This document shows positions 47,413 to 58,172 of a stretch of 64,000 bases of DNA, piece after piece (positions within the stretch are counted from its first letter, which is position 1; each line of letters begins with the position of its first letter). Origin of the DNA: Gymnopus androsaceus JB14. Lineage: Eukaryota; Basidiomycota; Agaricomycetes; Agaricales; Omphalotaceae. Location of the stretch: NCBI GenBank assembly GCA_009733575.1, contig ML769487.1, positions 124,001 to 188,000 on the forward strand. The letters are read 5' to 3'. The notes beneath the pieces are model-generated. The model saw only the letters and a list, made by a program, of their open reading frames with translations. It was not told where the DNA came from and searched no databases. The position numbers and the translations under genes are program-made.

Positions 47413-47933
47413 AAAGCATAGCATACTGTAATGCATATCAAAGCATATCACATATCAAGAGAGCGAGAAAGCCAGAAAGCACGAAAACACGAAAGCAACA
47501 GCAAGAGCAAGGCTCACGCCTGACTCGACGGAATCGGCGTCGGTGTCTTCGAAACATACACAGCACGAGGATTCCCAGTCCCAATCGCCAACGCATTAAG
47601 CAGAGCCTCATAGCACGAATCGATCGCAGCCCATAGCCCCTCATCAAACACGCCCAGCGCACAAGCATTCGACCAGAGGCCCTGAATGACCTTGGCGTGT
47701 TTAAGAAGAGTGCTAGCGTTGAACTTTGTGCCCAAGTCCTTGGCCAGCGAGATGACATGCTCGTCAGAGTTGCAGTCCTCGACAAACTCGGGCGAAGGTT
47801 CGGTTAGGAGGAAGGCGTCGAAGAGAACTTCCTGGCGGCGGAGGTAGAGGTAGTGTAATAATAAAGGGAAGGTCTCGGGGCTAGGGAGACACATTGGGCG
47901 AACAGGAAGAGTAATGGTGCTCGGGGTCGAGTT
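47413..47933 (-). pseudogene. Clp1-like copy 3, inverted 3' fragment
   Basis: The minus strand carries the last ~130 codons of the Clp1-like gene (MCLPSPETFPLLLHYLYLRR to PIPSSQA, stop 47514-47516) plus its 3' flank. The 5' part is missing beyond 47933. It is the outer part of the right arm of cassette 2. Confidence 0.75.
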
Positions 47934-47992
47934 GGGTCTGCGTCTGCGTTATCGCTTTTCATTGGGTTGGATTGGGCTTGACGTGCTCCTTA

Positions 47993-48884
47993 TCATAGTA
48001 AAGCATTTTCGCATGGCGCTTGCAACCCCACAGTATTGTCTCTTGTACGACCGAATTCCTTTCGTTCTACCGTAAGGATGTATATATTTTTGGTACCCAA
48101 CGTCCAAGTTACATCGGCCTGCGTCCTCAGTGAAATGGTATTGGGATTCACTTTCGGCGGTTCCTTCCCCTGCTCTATTGCAACCAGCCTATTGTAAACT
48201 TCATGCTGGTATGCAATCTGTTCATGTAGTCTCTCCCATTCCAGTTTTTCTAGGCCTTGAGCTGTTGAAGAAACAGAGACCGTTAAATAATAAGACACGA
48301 ATTAAAATTGAAAGTTGGCATACCATCGAAGGGGATGGCAGCTCTTACTGAAACTCCGAGTACCTCAGCAACATAAAATGCTGGGGATGTTGCACCGTAA
48401 TCCTTGGGAAACTCTATCCCCACTGACCCCTCACACCAATGCATGCTTCGGGGTTTACATTCGCTTCCATCGCTGCCGACTTGAAAGGAGAAGCCGAACT
48501 TCTGGTTGGGTAGAACCTCGACGTAGGGAAACGGCTTTTTTTCTTCAACCTCATACACAGTGCTGTACCGCAAAGGTGTTTTGAAGCCAATTTTTTTCCA
48601 TACCGGCTCTTGCCTCACCGCCCATTTCATCAAAAGTAGTGCCAGTGGCGTCGGATCCCAATCTTTATGGTCACCTTGCACCCAAGGTGCACCGAGTTGT
48701 TCATTCCATCTGAAGTTGAACTTGGTTGGGGCTCTAGACTGGGGAAGAGGAAGATAGTGCGGTAAGTTAAAAAAAAAAAGAAGGTCAATGCGTAGATCAC
48801 ACATACCTGGAGAAGTGGTGCTGGCACCGCACATGTAATGGAGACGAGACTGAGAGCCAGATAGGCCAAAAAGTAGAAATGCAT
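47993..48884 (-). CDS. Small secreted protein, copy 3 (stop codon lost, extended C-terminus)
   Basis: Signal peptide MHFYFLAYLALSLVSITCAV from 48884, then QGDHKDWDPTPLALLLMKW, EKKPFPYVEVLPNQKFGFSF, CEGSVGIEFPKDYGATSP and the helical last exon (EWERLHEQIAYQHEVYN). More diverged than copies 1 and 2. At the usual end an extra A (about 48133) removes the stop after NTI, so translation would run about 40 residues into repeat sequence (SLRTQADVTWTLGTKN) to 47993-47995. An intact secreted product is possible but the tail is new. Confidence 0.6.
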
Positions 48885-49199
48885 AGCTTGGAACAGATGC
48901 GAGAGTGATGGCGTGAGTAGAGAGAGGACTTGAAAAAAGGTTGTCCTTGAATACGGCGACTTTTGACCTGCAAAAATGCGCGTATACAGTAACGGTGACG
49001 AAGTGAAGAACGGCGTAGCCCAATATTCGGGGTGACTTTTGACCAGCAAAAGAATACTGTGCGATTCTTTTTGGCACGGCTTTATAGCCTGAGATTGGTA
49101 TCATTCCGATCCTGGTGGATGCGGCTAAGGAAGGAAGGAAGGAAGTATCATAACCATACGGTTCGGCTGAACGCCAGTAATCCAGAGAATTATCCAATT

Positions 49200-49542
49200 T
49201 GAAGTTCAGTGATTTACTCCGCTGGAGGTTAACCTATGCTACGGGTCACTCGTTCGATCCGGGTGGAGCCATGCAGAACACAAGCCATATCGCCCTTTCT
49301 TTTTTTTCCCTTGAGTTTTTCTGGATGCATGAAATAGTATTATTTTTTGTTCATTCATTCATACGTACATGTTCATAGATAGCAATAGAGTAAGCAAGAT
49401 CAAAACAAGACCGCAAAATCGTTGGGTCCAGATATACTACGAGTATACCTGAGCACCGGGAAGTAGAGTAGATACCAACATCTTCGTGTCATCAAACAAA
49501 AGCCCAAAGAAAATCCTCGTCTCGTCTTGGCTAAAACCTAGT
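49200..49542. other. Intergenic region at the end of cassette 3
   Basis: The cassette homology ends at about 49200. A GTTCGATCC box (tRNA B-box-like) at about 49252-49260 is followed by GGAGCCA but no pairing acceptor or A-box is found upstream. No gene is recognised. Confidence 0.35.
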
Positions 49543-52500
49543 CTAATCAGGCCCCCACCAAATAACCGTAATCACCTTCCACGCTGGCCCCAAGGCCTTT
49601 TTCAACACCTTTACGGTGGACTGTGCGAGGGGCTTCAGGTCGGACCACTGGTAATTTAAATGATTCGTCCAGTTCCATATTGATTGGATAGGTATGAGTG
49701 CGTTCGATGGGGAGGGGGAGGAGGATGCTGATGATGATGATGGAAGGGGTTTGGGCTTGGGTGTCGAAGAGGAGGAAGTTGTGGCCTTGGGTTTGGGCTT
49801 GGCCGTGGTAGAGGTAGTAGCAGCGGTGATAGCGTTTGACGTAGATGTAGGCGTAGGCATAGAGGAGTCGGCGCTCAGACTCTCGCTCTCCCGATTCAAC
49901 CACCATCTCGGAGTCGTAGACGAATACACCGTCGTCGTCGTCGTCATTGTCGTAGTCACCGTTATCGTCTCTAGATTCGGCTCTGGATTTACATCACCCC
50001 ACCTCGAACCCAAGGAGTACTGTTCTAGAGATTTCCCCATCTGATGTACCCTCCACCGGATTTGAGTTGTGTAGAGGAGGGTTATAGAGAGGATAAGGAG
50101 GATAAGGAGGGTGAGGAGGGTTAAGGATTTCGAATTCGAATAATTTGAATTTGACGAGAATGAAGACGTGTTGGTGGAACGGACTCGGAATTCAAGATGA
50201 GGATAAAAGAATTCTTCGGTGGAGTAGTGGAGTAGTCGTACGCCTCCTCCGAGTCCTCTTTGTTGTTGTTGCTGAGTTGTTGGAGGTGAAGTCGAATGAA
50301 GGAGGTTCGTGCGTAAGGAGGATAGATCTAGTCCTAGTGGGAAAAAATCAATCAATCATCATCGTAGCTTGTAGAAATAACAATCACCTGGCGTATCCTC
50401 AACAACAACCTCCAATCTCCCGACAGGAAGTGCGAAGGAGGGGAGGTATACGTTCATTAGTACCTCGTCCTCGTCCTTTGCCTTGCCTTTCTTCTTCTTC
50501 TTCCCTTTCCCGTTTTCTTTTTCTTCAGCCTCCCCCTCCCGCTCCTCCTCTCGTACAACATAATCAACAACTACCATGCCCCCTCCCGCCCCCGCACCTC
50601 CTGTAAATACCCGAATCCAGCTAATCCATTCTTTACCACTTGTTTCGCCGAATTGGACTCCTCCGACTCCGAGTCCACCAAGGTCGAGGGTAGCGTCGAG
50701 AGTAGTAGCGTTTGCATGGGCATTCGCATTCGTATCGAGAGCAGCAGCGGTACTTTCAAACCTCACAGGCACACCATCGACGCTGACACTCACCAGGTCT
50801 ACTTTGGGCGGTCCTTTCGCTTTGGCTTTACCTTCTGACCCAGGCTTAGCCAACCCAAACTCCAGGCACTGCTCTGCTTCTCCCTCGTTAGAGTCTGCAG
50901 CTGGAGCTGGGAGACATAATCTAACGGCGTAGTCATAGCCGCTACTGCTGCTAGGACTGGTTGCGGTGCGAACAAGGGGCGTAACAACCGCACTAGCCCA
51001 AGGGATCATCGATGGGCCATCTCTTCGGGGCCGTGGCCGTGTATGGCGCTTGCGGAGGGAGGAGGAAGTCCGTGGGATGCGAGTGTTAGGGAGGGGAGTA
51101 GAACTTGCACTTCCGTTGGGTGTAGCAGGCCAGAGTGACACTGACGGGTTCAGCTGCTTGGCCTTGGGCGTACCGTTGATACCTACGCCAGAGGAAGGAG
51201 AAGGAAAGGGAAAATGACCAGGTTTTTTGAGAGGGATACGTACGCGTATTCCGTTATCGCTGCTGGAGCATTTTGTCATGGCGCCTTTTTGTAGCATAGT
51301 TCGTCCTTCAGAAGACGATGAGTCTTTATACACCTCTACTCCCGCATCCAAGTCGCCCTCTGGTAAATCATTCTTAACAACAACAGACATACTCTCCGAA
51401 TCAGCTGCGTGGACAGTGAATCGAGGGAGAGTGAGAGTGATGTATTTGTATCCATTATCTCCTGGACTGGGATCCGGGTCGTCGCTGTCGCGGTGCCCTC
51501 CTCGCGGAAAAACCACCACCCTCCCCTCAACACTAAACACAAACATGTTACTATTACTCCTCGAATTCGAAGCAGGTGCAGGTAGTAGTTCGTTCATATT
51601 GAGATGCAGTGTTATGGGATGATCAGGGTTGCTCGAGGTCTCTATCCTGGATTGAGATAGAGAAGTGAGATTGGATACGGAAGCATGGAGGGAGGAGAGG
51701 GACGAGGAGGAGGAGGAGAGTCCAGCGCCAGCAGGCGATCCCTCGAAAGAGTAATCAGCCACAGCAGTAGGGAGAGGTGCGCGAAGGAGAGAGGACGTAG
51801 ACGAGTTTGTGGATGTGGGAGGACGGAATCTTAGTAGGTCACCGTTGGCAATGGGAATGGGTTGCTGCCCAGAACTGGAATCTATCGAGTCGGTTCTGAA
51901 CAACTGGTTGGTCCCAACATCGAATCCAGTATATCCCGTCCCACCACTAACCTGCCATTCACCTCCAGCGTCGCCGTCAGCAGGCGCGGGCCACTCGACA
52001 TCCGCATTCTTGGCTACCAGCCCAAGGTCCATACCGAGTAGAGTCGCGACACCAGGGAACCATACACCTTTGCAGGTGCCTTTGTAGGAAATGTCCATCA
52101 AGACGCCAGCGTTGGCGTCGCTTTCGCGCACACCTCGAACGACACAAGTCATTTCACCTTTAACGTCTTTAACACCTACCCTCCGCCGTTGATCATGATC
52201 GTCGGTAGAAAAAGAGTTTATTATGGGTTTAGCCCAACGAACGCGTATACGCTCTGCACTAGGGAAAGACCCGTGAATACCATACCCGTATAGGCTGGAC
52301 TCGTCGCTAGCGCTTGACTCGTCGTCAGCAAAGTTAGAGTTTGCCTTGGTGGAGGTGGCACGAGTTACGTGTGGATCTGAAGTGAGATCCCAGGCAGCGT
52401 TGGATCCGCTATCGGAGAGAGAAGCGAATGAAGATGAGATACTTGGAGGGAATATCCGGAGACTGATGGAATTGTGTAGACATCTGGGAGTGGGGATGGA

Positions 52501-53091
52501 GAGTATGTATGGTGAACGCGGCGGATGAGCAAGGTATGGGATGAGCAGGTCGATTACTGCCATGAATTGACCGTGCTTGCTTGTCCTCCGAGTCGGAAGG
52601 ACGTACGAGATATGATACCCACTAACCAGAATGTGCCCAGTATCCACAGAAGTCGCGTCCTCCGTAGATCGTTCCGGCAGCTTCAACGCACGAGCGGCGC
52701 GGTGTAGCAGCGGTGAGACCGTCGAATCGAAATTGTAGGGCACGGAATTACTATCCAGTGGATGCACTTGCGAGGATAGGATTTTCACGTTTTCTTCGGG
52801 GAATAAGTGTACTGGGCTTGCAGAGTCCAAGGGTATCGACATCTGCAGAGATAATTAGGACTGTTCAAGCATTATTTTATTTTCTCCACTCACCTTTAAA
52901 TACATTTTAATAGAAACACTATCCTCATTCTGCTTTGCCTTGCCTTCAATAGCGACTCTGGTAACCAAATTATGCTTCGCTGAGGGTGTAATCGTCGGTG
53001 TACTGTGGCTCGACATCGATGCCGGTGGACTCTGTACGCGACTAGGAGTCGAGTAGACGCTGTGTCGTGAAAAGGTCGTGAGACTAGGCAT
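49543..53091 (-). CDS. Large predicted single-pass membrane protein of unknown function
   Basis: Minus strand, ATG 53089-53091 (MPSLTTFSRHSVYSTPSRVQ). An intron at about 52843-52894 (GTGAGT...TGCAG) and another at about 50345-50388 join three exons into roughly 1,150 aa ending IWWGPD at 49543-49545. The N-terminal 900 residues are Ser/Pro-rich with beta-type blocks (EGEMTCVVRGVRE-like, DLVSVSVDGVPVRFES, WISWIRVFTGG, VVDYVVREEERE) and a Lys-rich KGKKKKKGKAKDEDE run. One strong membrane helix, SLTLLTLLILLILSITLLYT, lies around residue 950. It is followed by a Thr/Ser/Pro-rich segment. No recognised family; a basidiomycete-restricted membrane protein is the likely description. Confidence 0.7.
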
Positions 53092-53667
53092 TGCTTGACG
53101 CGTCGGAATGGAGTAGAAATTTTATCCTAGGAATTTGTGCGTTAAATAGAGATGGATATGATGATCGTTGAAAGCAAGTGACTAACGCGACGACAAAGTT
53201 TGGCTGATCACGCTTCGGGACCAAACAACGCCTCTTTCGGGAACAAGTCCGCCTCTACCACAATTACTCTCACAGTACAAGACGAGGCTTAAACTTTTTG
53301 GTGATGATGTGCAGAATGTGGAAGAATTTTCCGCCGCACAATATGTCAAAGTCGGAGTCCCAGCCACTGTCACGCCGAAAGTGCAAAAAAATCCGCTCGA
53401 ACGAAATACTAACTGATTTATAAAATTTTGTGTAGAAAATCACTTATGAGTGAAAATTTGAGTGAAATTGGATTATTCAGTCAAACGGTTTTGTTGAGTG
53501 AAAATATACATATCAGTACATTATTTAGATAAACTGAAGAAGGGCCTGAATTATAGTATATCTGAGCTCCTGAAATGGTAAATGATTTGTTATATATTGC
53601 AAGTCAAATCATTCCAAGTGAAATATTTCCTTTCAGGTGTATTTTCAGACAATATAAAAAGTTGTGT
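53092..53667. other. 5' flank of the membrane-protein gene and start of the repeat-rich region
   Basis: From about 53400 the sequence turns AT-rich, with TGAGTGAAA words recurring at 53446-53510. No gene is recognised. Confidence 0.35.
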
Positions 53668-53671
53668 GAAT

Positions 53672-53745
53672 AATCATATTTCAGAATAACTGAAAAGCCA
53701 CAAATGAATGTGGTTGAGGCTTTTCAGTGATTCTGAAAGATGATT
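53672..53745. repeat. Foldback hairpin
   Basis: Arms 53672-53699 and 53718-53745 pair at 26 of 28 positions (AATCAT...GAAAAGCC). The loop also contains CCACA and TGTGG, extending the stem. Likely transposon substructure. Confidence 0.7.
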
Positions 53746-53901
53746 ATTTATATAACTAATAAGAATACATTAAGTGAGTCCAATAAGAACAATGAAATAG
53801 TATAAGTTGAGCAACATTGAGTGATAAGACTAAGTATAAAGACAGGTGAATAATGAGATAACTAAGATGTTTTTTAGATACCACTATTTATGATAGGCAC
53901 C

Positions 53902-54030
53902 CTCAGGCTATCTCAGGTTACCTCAGGTTGCTCAGGCTGTCTCAGGTTTACTCAGGTTCACTCAGGGTAGCTCAGGGTAGCTCAGGGTAGCTCAGGGTAG
54001 CTCAGGCTACCTCAGGTTGACACAGGTTAC
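53902..54030 (+). repeat. 10-bp tandem array, CTCAGGnnnn
   Basis: Thirteen consecutive units start CTCAGG (the last CACAGG) with near-exact 10-bp spacing; four central units are identical (CTCAGGGTAG). The outer units vary in the last four bases. One unit is nine bases long. Confidence 0.9.
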
Positions 54031-54133
54031 CTATAACCACCTGAAAAGGCCAAGGAAAAAGGGATAAACCTGGATGACCTGGGCAGCCTAGGTAGCCTAG
54101 GCACCCAAAGGAAAGCCTTTGATAACCCAGGGC

Positions 54134-54153
54134 CCAGACCATTTTTGCTGATG
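54134..54153. mobile_element. Terminal sequence of a second element related to the 4381-5083 transposon
   Basis: CCCAGACCATTTTTGCTGATG (ending 54153) resembles the right end of the F-box insertion, which reads CCCAGGTTTTGCTGATG. By analogy the element would extend leftward over the CTCAGG array. A matching left end was not found, so it may be truncated. Confidence 0.4.
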
Positions 54154-54921
54154 GGTGTGAGGGGCCAACGGTGGGGATAGAGTTTCCAGAAGGTCATCAA
54201 CATCTCCGACTTTTTATGGTTGGAGGGGCACTCGGTGACCCATTGAGACTTCTTGTTTCCTTGGATGGTATGCTAACTTCTATCTTAACTGTTCCATTAC
54301 TTACTTAGTGGTCTCACTGTGACATTCAGCTGAAGGCGAAGAGAAACTGGAATGAGAGAGAATGCATGAACAAGTGGCATACCAACCAGCAACATGGACT
54401 TGCATAGGCTGCTTGCAATAGACTGGGGATGAAACCGCCTAAAGTGAGTCCCAATATTATTCATTGAACTTGGCGGATGTCATAGAGGGTGAGGTTATAC
54501 CGTATCAATATCTGGACTCAGAGAAGATACTCCCAAGTATACAATACACATTGTATTTCCTTTATGCACTTATTTACTCTAGAGCAGACTTGCAGACTAC
54601 ACACACAGAGACCTCAACTTGGACTCATCAGAATGTGAGAATATTTGGATTTTTGCTGTGATGGTTCATTCAAAGTAGACAATATATATGCCAGTGTTTC
54701 TATTCAACTTGCTGCCAAATTCTTGGTGGCTAAACTATCGAGAAGTGGATTGAATGCCATTTGAGCTTGCCAGTACCTAAGTACCAAAGGCCTAATGTCA
54801 CTCAGCTCGTATTGTGGGGGACGCGCAGGTTGGAATGGAATCTTGATTCAAATCACTCTTCCCTCAGGATACTTATACTTATCTTCAAGGATAATTCTTT
54901 TTGGCAACCCCCACACGAAAA
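54154..54921. other. Repeat-rich region without a recognised gene
   Basis: Open frames here (for example 54464-54661) have no domains. Confidence 0.35.
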
Positions 54922-54941
54922 GGTTACAAAATTCTGTTTGG

Positions 54942-55053
54942 CAGAAATACGACCTTTCAATTGTCCTGAAATATCATGTGACTGGGGATAAACCATATAA
55001 GGCATATCCCCGGTCACATGATATTTCAGGACAACTGAAAAGTTGCATTTCTG
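54942..55053. repeat. Nested foldback insertion of about 105-112 bp
   Basis: A near-complete palindrome: the core stem pairs 30 bases around TTGTCCTGAAATATCATGTG with one mismatch, and the outer stem (CAGAAAT onward) pairs with several mismatches. The loop is about 14 bases. It interrupts the left end of the surrounding element exactly. Confidence 0.75.
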
Positions 55054-55274
55054 TGGGGGTGGGCAATTGCACCAAGGTGCTGGTTCCTTAGTAATCTGCA
55101 CAGCCACGTCAAAACTGGTCTGTGGTTTACCATCAATCTTGGAGCGCCTAAAGTGTGTCATCTAATTTACTCACTTTTTTGGTGCATTTAGGGCAAAACC
55201 TCTGCCCAATTATCTGTTCCAAAAAAGGACTTTTGGCCAATTTTTTTACATATCTGGATATATCGGGCTACAAT

Positions 55275-55368
55275 GCAGGTCCTGGCAGGTCAGATTTTTG
55301 AGATTCAGCTCACATATGTATTTCCTTTTGTAGCGTGAATTTGGAAAATCTGACCTGCCAGGACCTGC
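55275..55368. repeat. Perfect 24-bp inverted repeat
   Basis: GCAGGTCCTGGCAGGTCAGA plus TTTT at 55275-55298 is perfectly complementary to 55345-55368, with a 46-base loop. It is inside the 54922-55554 element. Confidence 0.85.
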
Positions 55369-55554
55369 ATCCTCAAATTTTGGACCAATTGGTATCAAAA
55401 AGTTGACATTTTGTTTATATAGGCCTGATAAAAATGGGTGCAACAGCACAGACATATTTTATGAGGGCAGAGTGTGGCGGTGCAGCTTAGTCACTCCTCG
55501 GCGCTTTGGTGCAATTGCCCACCCCCAATTTCTGCCAAGCAGAATTTTGTAACC

Positions 55555-56055
55555 TTACCGTGTGCCAGTTGGCACCTGAAAACCCCTGAAAAGTCAAATG
55601 ATTGCTGTCACACCGAGTTTATGCTGGAAGCGCTTGTTGCATCTTTCCTTCCTTCCATACCATTGACGCCACTTGCAATGGAGAACACACACCATCCTAC
55701 AAATCACAACTGCAAGACTATGAACATTTATATTGAAAGTGCATCGAAAACAATGACTCGGATGTCCAGCATCCACTTTAGCAAGAATCCAAGCATGGAC
55801 TTGAATCTGATAGACAGCAGAGACTCGTGCAAGCTCAATGGCAGTAAGTGAGCTGGCCTCCTGTTTTGCAGTTTCATACAGTGCTAAGTATCCCATTCCT
55901 TCAATGTTCACATCTCCTTATCAATCAACAAACCATTTGCTAATCAACTCCGCCATCCTAGGCATATTTGCTGTGATCAAGACAGAATTATTGGAGATGG
56001 ACATGATTTGTGCTTGAGGGAGGACATGTTTGGATGATTGCAACATTCTGACTTA
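55555..56055. other. Region without a recognised gene
   Basis: A minus-strand frame (55594-55911) has coding-like composition (SSLTAIELARVSAVYQIQVH) but no recognised domain. The TTA at 56053-56055 is the left target duplication of the next element. Confidence 0.3.
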
Positions 56056-57593
56056 GGGTCCATTCGGTAGTTTCCGCAGTTCAGTTCTACACATGGGAAG
56101 CGGAAATCAGATGGTGGTCTGGTGACTCGGCAGGCCCACAGCAACCATTGTATTGTAAGTTTAATCAATTATTTACACCTTCCATGCCCCCCATTGCAAC
56201 AATAGCAGCTGTAAATGAGTACAAGCTGCTATTGAAATTACAAACCTCATAACCTTTGCAGCAGCCCTCTATGCCTCTACTGGAGTCAGCCCTATCATAC
56301 ATCAAAGCTCTCAGGCAGAGAATAAGTAGCTCAATAAGCTAATTCAAGGCCATCCAAATTGCATCTACAATGAGCTTGGTGTCCAGCTTCATGTGTCTAT
56401 ATTGTGGGTGATTGAACTCTCCCAAATGGCATTATGGGATACATGCAAGTGATTCATACATAGTGGGTATAGCCAATGCCCTTATTTTTGCCTCTACCCA
56501 TGCAAAAACAAAGCACAGTGTTGAGGAAAGGCAAAGACAGTGGTTGTAAGTAAAAGAACAATACAAAACATGCCGAACATGCATGCAAAGTTGTTAGGCC
56601 GTGTCACGATAGTCTGGCCAAGAGACGTCAATGTTTAGGTGCGTAGTTGGTATGTTTTGGAAAAGAGATTATTCTGACATAAATTGCTAAGCAGGAGTTC
56701 CACTCGGATGTTGTATCAGAGGAGATTAGAGGTAAGCATGGGGATGATTGATATAATATGGTCGAAAGGGTTATTGTAGCACAGGCAATCAAATATATAT
56801 GATATCCGGATATTGGTAGAGTTGATACTTAGATTCTGTGATGGTTATGGAGACTGAGGACAAGAGATGAAGTAGTAGAGTTGAGAGAACCGAGTCTATT
56901 GAGCAAAATAACTAATCTAATGTAACAAGAGTTTGTAGCTAGCTTATATAGGTGTGTCAGCCAAGAACGCGAGGCCTGGCACAGTTGTGAAGCTTGTGCA
57001 TAGGTACTGCACAACTAGGCTGTTGTTTGCAAAGCAAACAGTTTGTTAAACGTCAACAAGGGAGTCGTACCTTGAGACCTAGGTATGACCCTTATTGATA
57101 GATGAGGGTTAAATAAAGTAGAGTATTAGGTATTTGTCTGTGAAGTAAACAGTTTAAAAGCAAGAGTTGGTAATTTAAATGGAATGAATCAGATAAGGAG
57201 TTTGGAGTGTGCAGCCTAAGGATTCGGAACAGTAGTAGAGACAATGCCAACAATATGTAGTATAACATGCGTTATTGGGATTACGCATAGATGATGCCAA
57301 AGAGTTCTGCTGTAAACGGTAAGCCAAAACATGTTATTGGTACTCGTTACCTTGTTGTTGTTGTGTGGAGAGCAATAAAAGGGGATCCAGAAGGAGTATT
57401 GCTGGAAAAGAAAGCGAGCAATATGTTTGACAGGATCAGCGTGCTAACAGGCAGATTGAGGCATTAGGAAGCGCAACACTTCCTAACAAAAGTGCATGTA
57501 TTTAAGTTGCTGTAGGTTTGCCAAGTCACCAGACCATCATCCAATTTCTGCTTCCTGTGTAGAACTGAACTGCGGAAACTACCAAACAGACCC
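56056..57593. mobile_element. PIF/Harbinger-like non-autonomous element, interrupted by a solo LTR
   Basis: The ends begin GGGTCCATTCGGTAGTTTCC (56056) and, inverted, GGGTCTGTTTGGTAGTTTCC (from 57593). Similarity extends for about 90 bp (CGCAGTTCAGTTCTACACA). Both sides are flanked by TTA (56053-56055, 57594-57596), the 3-bp duplication typical of PIF/Harbinger. Without the nested LTR and its duplication the element is about 636 bp and has no transposase. Confidence 0.8.
56592..57488 (-). mobile_element. Solo LTR nested in the Harbinger-like element
   Basis: The 897-bp sequence starts TGTTAGG and ends CCTAACA, with AAAGT at both sides (56587-56591 and 57489-57493), a perfect 5-bp target duplication. 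A TATATAAGC box on the minus strand near 56945 suggests minus orientation. No internal retrotransposon genes are adjacent, so it is a solo LTR left by recombination. Confidence 0.75.
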
Positions 57594-57596
57594 TTA

Positions 57597-58172
57597 TTAT
57601 TGACACCCGGGTTACATCTTTGCAACGAGATACTTAGAAATAATAATAGTAATATGTTGAGGCTTGTGTGACCCCCTGGGACTCTGGTGTGATGCCTGGA
57701 GCCTTGAGGGTTGTCAAAAAGAATTATCCTATGTTGAACCAAGTTGAAGTAGGAGATTTCTCATCTTCATATTGATTATTACATTTACAGTAAATGTAAT
57801 GTGCAAATAAAAGTAGAAAGGATGTTTATATATTTTTGTGATAAGTGCTGTCTACTTTTATGAGCTACTTACATATATTGAATTATACACTGCAAGATTC
57901 AGTTCAATTTTGGGACTCTCAAAACTATCTATACTATCTGCAGGACTGGCATTTGAATCAGAGGAGAGAGGACAGTCACCTAGAGCCATTAGTTGCTCAT
58001 TTTTTCTAGATCATGCCATAAGCTCTGGCTGGTCTTGAACATGACTACGGCTAGCAGTAGATTCATGGCCAATATTGTTCAAGCAAATAATGTCTGACTG
58101 TGACTCGGATGCAATGAGATCTGATACTTGCCGTATGCAAATGTCACCATTGGTTTGAATGCTTGGAAAATG
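57597..58172. other. Region without a recognised gene
   Basis: Short open frames only; a TTTACAGTAAATGTAA palindromic patch lies near 57784-57800. Confidence 0.3.

Larger units (their letters stand above)
44760..47933. repeat. Large inverted-repeat cassette 2 with arms of about 850 bp
   Basis: Left arm 44760-45615 (3' part of Clp1-like copy 2 plus flank) and right arm 47090-47933 (the same sequence inverted) enclose secreted-protein copy 2. The inner 330 bp correspond to the arms of cassette 1. At 47933/47934 the Clp1-like sequence breaks off (CTCGGGGTCGAG) and joins the interior arm sequence of cassette 3. Confidence 0.75.
54922..55554. mobile_element. Inverted-repeat element with 49-bp ends, left end split
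   Basis: The right end 55506-55554 is the complement of two left pieces, 54922-54948 (GGTTACAAAATTCTG...GAAAT) and 55054-55075 (TGGGGGTGGGCAATTGCACC). Together they total the same 49 bases. The pieces are separated by a small foldback insertion. No coding capacity. Target duplications were not identified. Confidence 0.7.

Noticed and set aside
49205..49270. Possible tRNA gene because of GTTCGATCC followed by GGAGCCA
   Set aside because: No matching 5' acceptor TGGCTCC, D-arm or anticodon arm lies within the required distance.
49694..50044. Plus-strand Val/Glu-rich frame opposite the membrane-protein gene
   Set aside because: It is the antisense of the Ser/Thr/Pro-rich region of the real gene.
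50560..51217. Several plus-strand frames in the large membrane-protein gene
   Set aside because: Shadow frames of GC-rich, low-complexity coding sequence.
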